In this document: one piece after another, positions 61,415 through 64,000 of the stretch | Layout: the number at the start of each line of letters is the position of its first letter | Numbering within the stretch: position 1 is the stretch's first letter | Origin: JAGPIS01 sp964635545 | GTDB taxonomy: Bacteria > Bacteroidota > Bacteroidia > Bacteroidales > Marinilabiliaceae | Length of the DNA stretch: 64,000 nucleotides | Direction: 5' to 3' | NCBI GenBank assembly: GCA_964635545.1 | Contig: CAZWOA010000003.1 | Location: 1-64,000, forward strand | Translations under genes and position numbers: made by a program | Notes under the pieces: model-generated | The model's input: the letters and a program-made list of their open reading frames with translations, nothing else | Database searches by the model: none | What the model was told of the DNA's origin: nothing

Positions 61415-62185
61415 ATGATAAAAAAAGAGATTAAATATTTCCTCACCGCCCTATCATTCTTCACACGTTTTCCGGTGGGTAGTATAGTTGACTACAGCCA
61501 GGATTCACTGAACAGATGTAACCGATACTTCCCATTGATTGGGCTTATTGTGGGCGGAGTAGCAGCACTGTCATACTATCTTTTTTTGCTAATATTACCT
61601 GCATCGGTGGCGTTATTGCTATCGATGCTGCTAACAATTCTGTTTACAGGCGCATTTCATGAAGATGGATTTGCAGATATGTGCGATGGTTTTGGCGGTG
61701 GCTGGAAAAAAGAGCAAATCCTCAACATAATGAAAGACAGCCGAATAGGCACTTACGGATCGATAGGACTTATCGGAATATTGCTGCTAAAATACAGCTC
61801 ACTCATGGAACTGCGTCACAATCAGATATTTGCAATAATGGTTTCAGCACATATCCTTAGCCGCACAATGGCTGTTACCACCATGTACACACTTAGTTAC
61901 GTACGCGAGGATGAAGCCAGCAAGTCAAAACCAATCACCAAAAACCTGCATATAAAAGACTTAACAATCGCACTTTTATCATCAGCAGTGATTTTACTTA
62001 TTCATCTTTATTGGCTTCCCGCCATATTTCTGATATCAATAATACCCATGTTTATGGTAAAACGGTTGATGGAACGCTGGTTTGTGAAACACATTGGCGG
62101 TTATGTGGGCGATTGCCTTGGCGCAATACAACAAGTTACCGAAATAGTTTTTTACCTCACAATGCTAGTGATATTTTTAAATTAA
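61415..62185 (+). CDS. cobS: Adenosylcobinamide-GDP ribazoletransferase (cobalamin synthase)
   Basis: 256 residues with about seven membrane helices. The FFTRFPVG start, the acidic FHEDGFADMCDGFGGG motif, MKDSRIGTYGSIGL and the late GGYVGDCLGAIQQVTEIVFYL are diagnostic. CobS joins adenosylcobinamide-GDP to alpha-ribazole(-5'-phosphate) at the membrane. It follows cobT by eight bases and precedes the phosphatase gene by four bases. Confidence 0.95.
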   Translation: MIKKEIKYFLTALSFFTRFPVGSIVDYSQDSLNRCNRYFPLIGLIVGGVAALSYYLFLLILPASVALLLSMLLTILFTGAFHEDGFADMCDGFGGGWKKEQILNIMKDSRIGTYGSIGLIGILLLKYSSLMELRHNQIFAIMVSAHILSRTMAVTTMYTLSYVREDEASKSKPITKNLHIKDLTIALLSSAVILLIHLYWLPAIFLISIIPMFMVKRLMERWFVKHIGGYVGDCLGAIQQVTEIVFYLTMLVIFLN

Positions 62186-62189
62186 CATC

Positions 62190-62756
62190 ATGAAAATTTA
62201 TATAATCAGGCATACGACACCATCTGTAAGCACCGACATATGTTACGGCATTACCGATCTTGAACTTGCTAAAAGCTACTGGGATGAGAAACAAAAAATA
62301 AAAAATATCATTTCTGATTTCAAGCCCGACATAGTGTTTTCAAGCCCATTGAAAAGATGCCACACACTGGCAAAAGATCTGTTCCCCAACTATGAAATAT
62401 CGATTGATGACAATCTCAAGGAGCTTGATTTTGGAAACTGGGAAATGAAGCCCTGGAGTGAAATACCCATTGAAGAAATTGAGCCATGGTCGGGTGATTT
62501 TTTACAGTCTGCACCACCACAAGGAGAAACATTCAATAGTTTGGTAAATCGTGCCAATAGATTTATTGAACATCTTATCACATTACCGGCCGAAAGTAAT
62601 GTTGCGGTTGTAACACATTCGGGAGTAATCAGGGCTTTCTTGATGAAATGGCTGGCAATACCGCACACGCATATTTTCAATCTTGATTTAGACTATGGAG
62701 CTATTCTAAAAGTGAAAATAGTTAAGAATAATGTGCGAGTTAAGTTTATCTTATAA
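62190..62756 (+). CDS. cobC: Histidine phosphatase, alpha-ribazole-phosphatase type
   Basis: 188 residues of the phosphoglycerate mutase-like superfamily. The catalytic RHT motif lies at the start (IIRHTTPSVS, His8), FSSPLKRCHTLAKDL and KELDFGNWEMKPWSEI follow, and the second catalytic His is in VAVVTHSGVIRAFL. The position as last gene in cobT-cobS-cobC points to alpha-ribazole-5'-phosphate phosphatase, though the family alone does not prove it. No terminator is visible after the stop. Confidence 0.88.
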   Translation: MKIYIIRHTTPSVSTDICYGITDLELAKSYWDEKQKIKNIISDFKPDIVFSSPLKRCHTLAKDLFPNYEISIDDNLKELDFGNWEMKPWSEIPIEEIEPWSGDFLQSAPPQGETFNSLVNRANRFIEHLITLPAESNVAVVTHSGVIRAFLMKWLAIPHTHIFNLDLDYGAILKVKIVKNNVRVKFIL

Positions 62757-62893
62757 ATTGACACGATATGGTGGAGTTTTAAAGAGGAAAACAGAAAATT
62801 GAGAAACTATATAATAAATTTTAGAACAAAATTACAAGTGATTTTTTTCGTAATTTTAATTTAGTAATTTAGTATTTACTAAAATACAAATAA
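62757..62893. promoter_or_regulatory. AT-rich region with a dyad before the AAA ATPase gene
   Basis: 137 bases. TTTAGTA occurs twice in tandem (62860-62866 and 62868-62874), and the second copy forms a perfect palindrome TTTAGTA-TT-TACTAAA (62868-62883), 10 bases before the ATG. It may be an operator. The base composition drops sharply in GC compared with cobC. Confidence 0.4.
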
Positions 62894-64000
62894 ATGATTG
62901 AATCAATTAAAATTCAGAAATTTAGAAACATAAATGACCTAACTATAGGGTCGTTATCGCGGATTAATCTGATAACTGGTAAAAACAATTCAGGTAAATC
63001 AACTTTACTAGAAGCATTAGCAATTTATATCACAAAATGCGATTTAAATGTAATATTTCAATTACTTGAGGATAGAGGTGAAAATTACAGTAAGGTTTCA
63101 GATACAAGAGGCACAGCAGAAGCAAATATCAAATCACTTTCTTCACTATTTACCAATAGAACTTTGGGATTTGCCAAGACAGACAAAATAGTGATTAAGC
63201 CCAATTATAACACACTTGTAGATTATCAGAATATTGTTGACAATTCAGTTACATTACGATTTGTAAAATACTATGATGACATTGTTCAATCTAAAGATGA
63301 AATATCAAACCAAAGAAAACGTATAATAATAGATGATGATTCTGATAGATCGATTATTGATTATAAGTTAGGCTTAGAAATTGGCGTAGGGTCACTTTCA
63401 ACAATCTTAACGCTTGAAGAAGAGAGACTTTATAGTAGAGTAAGATATAGAAACATAGGCAACATTGATAATTTCCAATTTATTAAAACTAGAAATATCG
63501 ATCGGGAGATAAACGGCAAATTATGGGACAATATTACTTTAACTGAAAAAGAGGAATATGTAATAAAGGCACTAAAAATTATTGAACCAAACATAGAACG
63601 AATTGCATTTATTAATGATGGTTCAACAAGCAGATCTGCTGTCATAAAATTATCTAATAGCAATAGTGTATTTCCGATACGAAGCATGGGTGATGGCATA
63701 AACAGAATTATGACTATTATTCTAGCATTGGTAAATTCAGACAATGGCTTTCTTTTAATTGATGAGTTTGAAAACGGTTTGCATCATTCAGTACAAGAAA
63801 AACTATGGAGTATAATTTTTGAATTATCAGCTATACTCAATATACAAATATTTGCAACTACACATAGTGAGGATTGTATAGCAGGATTTGAAACAATACT
63901 CAACAAGGCGGACAATAATGTTGAAGGGAGACTTATAAGACTAGATAATAGCAACGGTGTTATTAAACAAGTTGCATACACCAAAGATCAAATAAGGATT
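62894..64000 (+). CDS. AAA15/OLD-type ATP-binding protein, 3' end cut by the window
   Basis: 369 codons are open to the window edge; the stop is not seen. ABC-like/AAA15 features: Walker A GKNNSGKST (29-37), the signature-like SMGDGINR (264-271), Walker B with D-loop FLLIDEFENGLHH (286-298) and the switch His in ATTHSED (321-327). A long middle insert (about 55-225) has no recognised domain. Such RecF/OLD-like ATPases often pair with a TOPRIM (DUF3226, DUF4435) or similar effector gene in anti-phage systems (for example AriA of PARIS), but the partner would lie outside. Its Arg codons are mostly AGA and its GC content is lower than in cobT-cobS-cobC, which suggests transfer. Confidence 0.75.
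   Translation, partial: MIESIKIQKFRNINDLTIGSLSRINLITGKNNSGKSTLLEALAIYITKCDLNVIFQLLEDRGENYSKVSDTRGTAEANIKSLSSLFTNRTLGFAKTDKIVIKPNYNTLVDYQNIVDNSVTLRFVKYYDDIVQSKDEISNQRKRIIIDDDSDRSIIDYKLGLEIGVGSLSTILTLEEERLYSRVRYRNIGNIDNFQFIKTRNIDREINGKLWDNITLTEKEEYVIKALKIIEPNIERIAFINDGSTSRSAVIKLSNSNSVFPIRSMGDGINRIMTIILALVNSDNGFLLIDEFENGLHHSVQEKLWSIIFELSAILNIQIFATTHSEDCIAGFETILNKADNNVEGRLIRLDNSNGVIKQVAYTKDQIRI

Noticed and set aside
63430..63984. Two short minus-strand frames opposite the terminal ATPase
   Set aside because: The plus frame has clear Walker A and B motifs throughout this interval, so these are shadows.
1..64000. tRNA, rRNA, CRISPR, insertion sequence or prophage
   Set aside because: No cloverleaf with a T-arm GGTTCGA pattern, no rRNA sequence, no regular spaced repeats and no transposase, integrase or phage structural gene was seen.

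Overview
The window reads as a chromosomal segment of a member of the phylum Bacteroidota, most likely order Bacteroidales. The evidence is the gene repertoire (ClpC divergent from GyrA, a two-domain OstA/LptD-type barrel, MCE plus amidase, patatin-barrel fusions, SUI1, CobT-CobS-CobC), several promoters of the phylum-specific form TTG-N18-20-TAnnTTTG, and the near absence of Shine-Dalgarno sequences. Genus cannot be fixed from the sequence. The DNA is AT-rich, densely coding and mostly housekeeping.

Layout. 1-7.3 kb: the end of a FadL/OmpP1 outer-membrane protein, then clpC (minus) divergent from gyrA and a periplasmic TPR protein (plus). 7.4-13.3 kb: a YigZ-type protein, a metallophosphoesterase, a patatin-BamA barrel fusion and an LtaS-like sulfatase-fold membrane enzyme. 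13.5-17.5 kb: a TPR protein, a DUF368 (PopT-like) lipid-carrier transporter and aroE in one plus-strand operon, meeting truA tail to tail. 17.7-24.9 kb, minus: an M3 peptidase lipoprotein, the aguA-aguB putrescine pair, dnaA and an MCE protein. 24.9-29.3 kb: an amidase with a SPOR-like tail, divergent from the LptD-like barrel, then ridA. 29.5-34.3 kb, minus: rpsF-rpsR-rplI, an FMN DHODH-like protein and an NfnA/NfnB-type pair. 34.7-38.1 kb, plus: a SUI1 factor, a PiT transporter, a helical protein and an S41 protease. 38.1-39.2 kb: a ParE/RelE-type toxin-antitoxin operon between two direct repeats. 39.2-49.6 kb: msrA, rarA-kdsA, a NagX-like acyltransferase and an SSS transporter, an M48 protease, a DMT transporter, glycerate kinase, a MalY/PatB aminotransferase and a DUF4625-like lipoprotein. 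49.6-55.5 kb, minus: fcl-gmd (GDP-fucose), a UDP-sugar epimerase, rny, zapA and a small coiled coil. 55.7-62.8 kb, plus: a YgiQ-type radical SAM protein, an M13 peptidase, a small HMA protein and cobT-cobS-cobC. 62.9 kb to the end: an AAA15/OLD-type ATPase, truncated by the window and different in codon use, which probably opens an accessory (possibly defence) locus.

Themes. Many genes serve the cell envelope: LptD-like, MCE, amidase, patatin-barrel, PopT-like, LtaS-like, KdsA, fcl/gmd and several lipoproteins. The most interesting signals are: (1) strong Shine-Dalgarno sequences only at rpsR, rplI and the SUI1 gene, in a phylum whose ribosome hides its anti-SD behind bS21/bS18/bS6; (2) a structured intergenic RNA candidate between zapA and rny; (3) a mosaic dispersed repeat family at 30.75, 38.1 and 39.0 kb flanking a toxin-antitoxin module; (4) a homologous C-terminal SPOR-like domain on the adjacent MCE protein and amidase; (5) a predicted leaderless yigZ transcript; (6) the truncated ATPase at the right edge. 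No rRNA, tRNA, CRISPR array, IS element or phage was seen.
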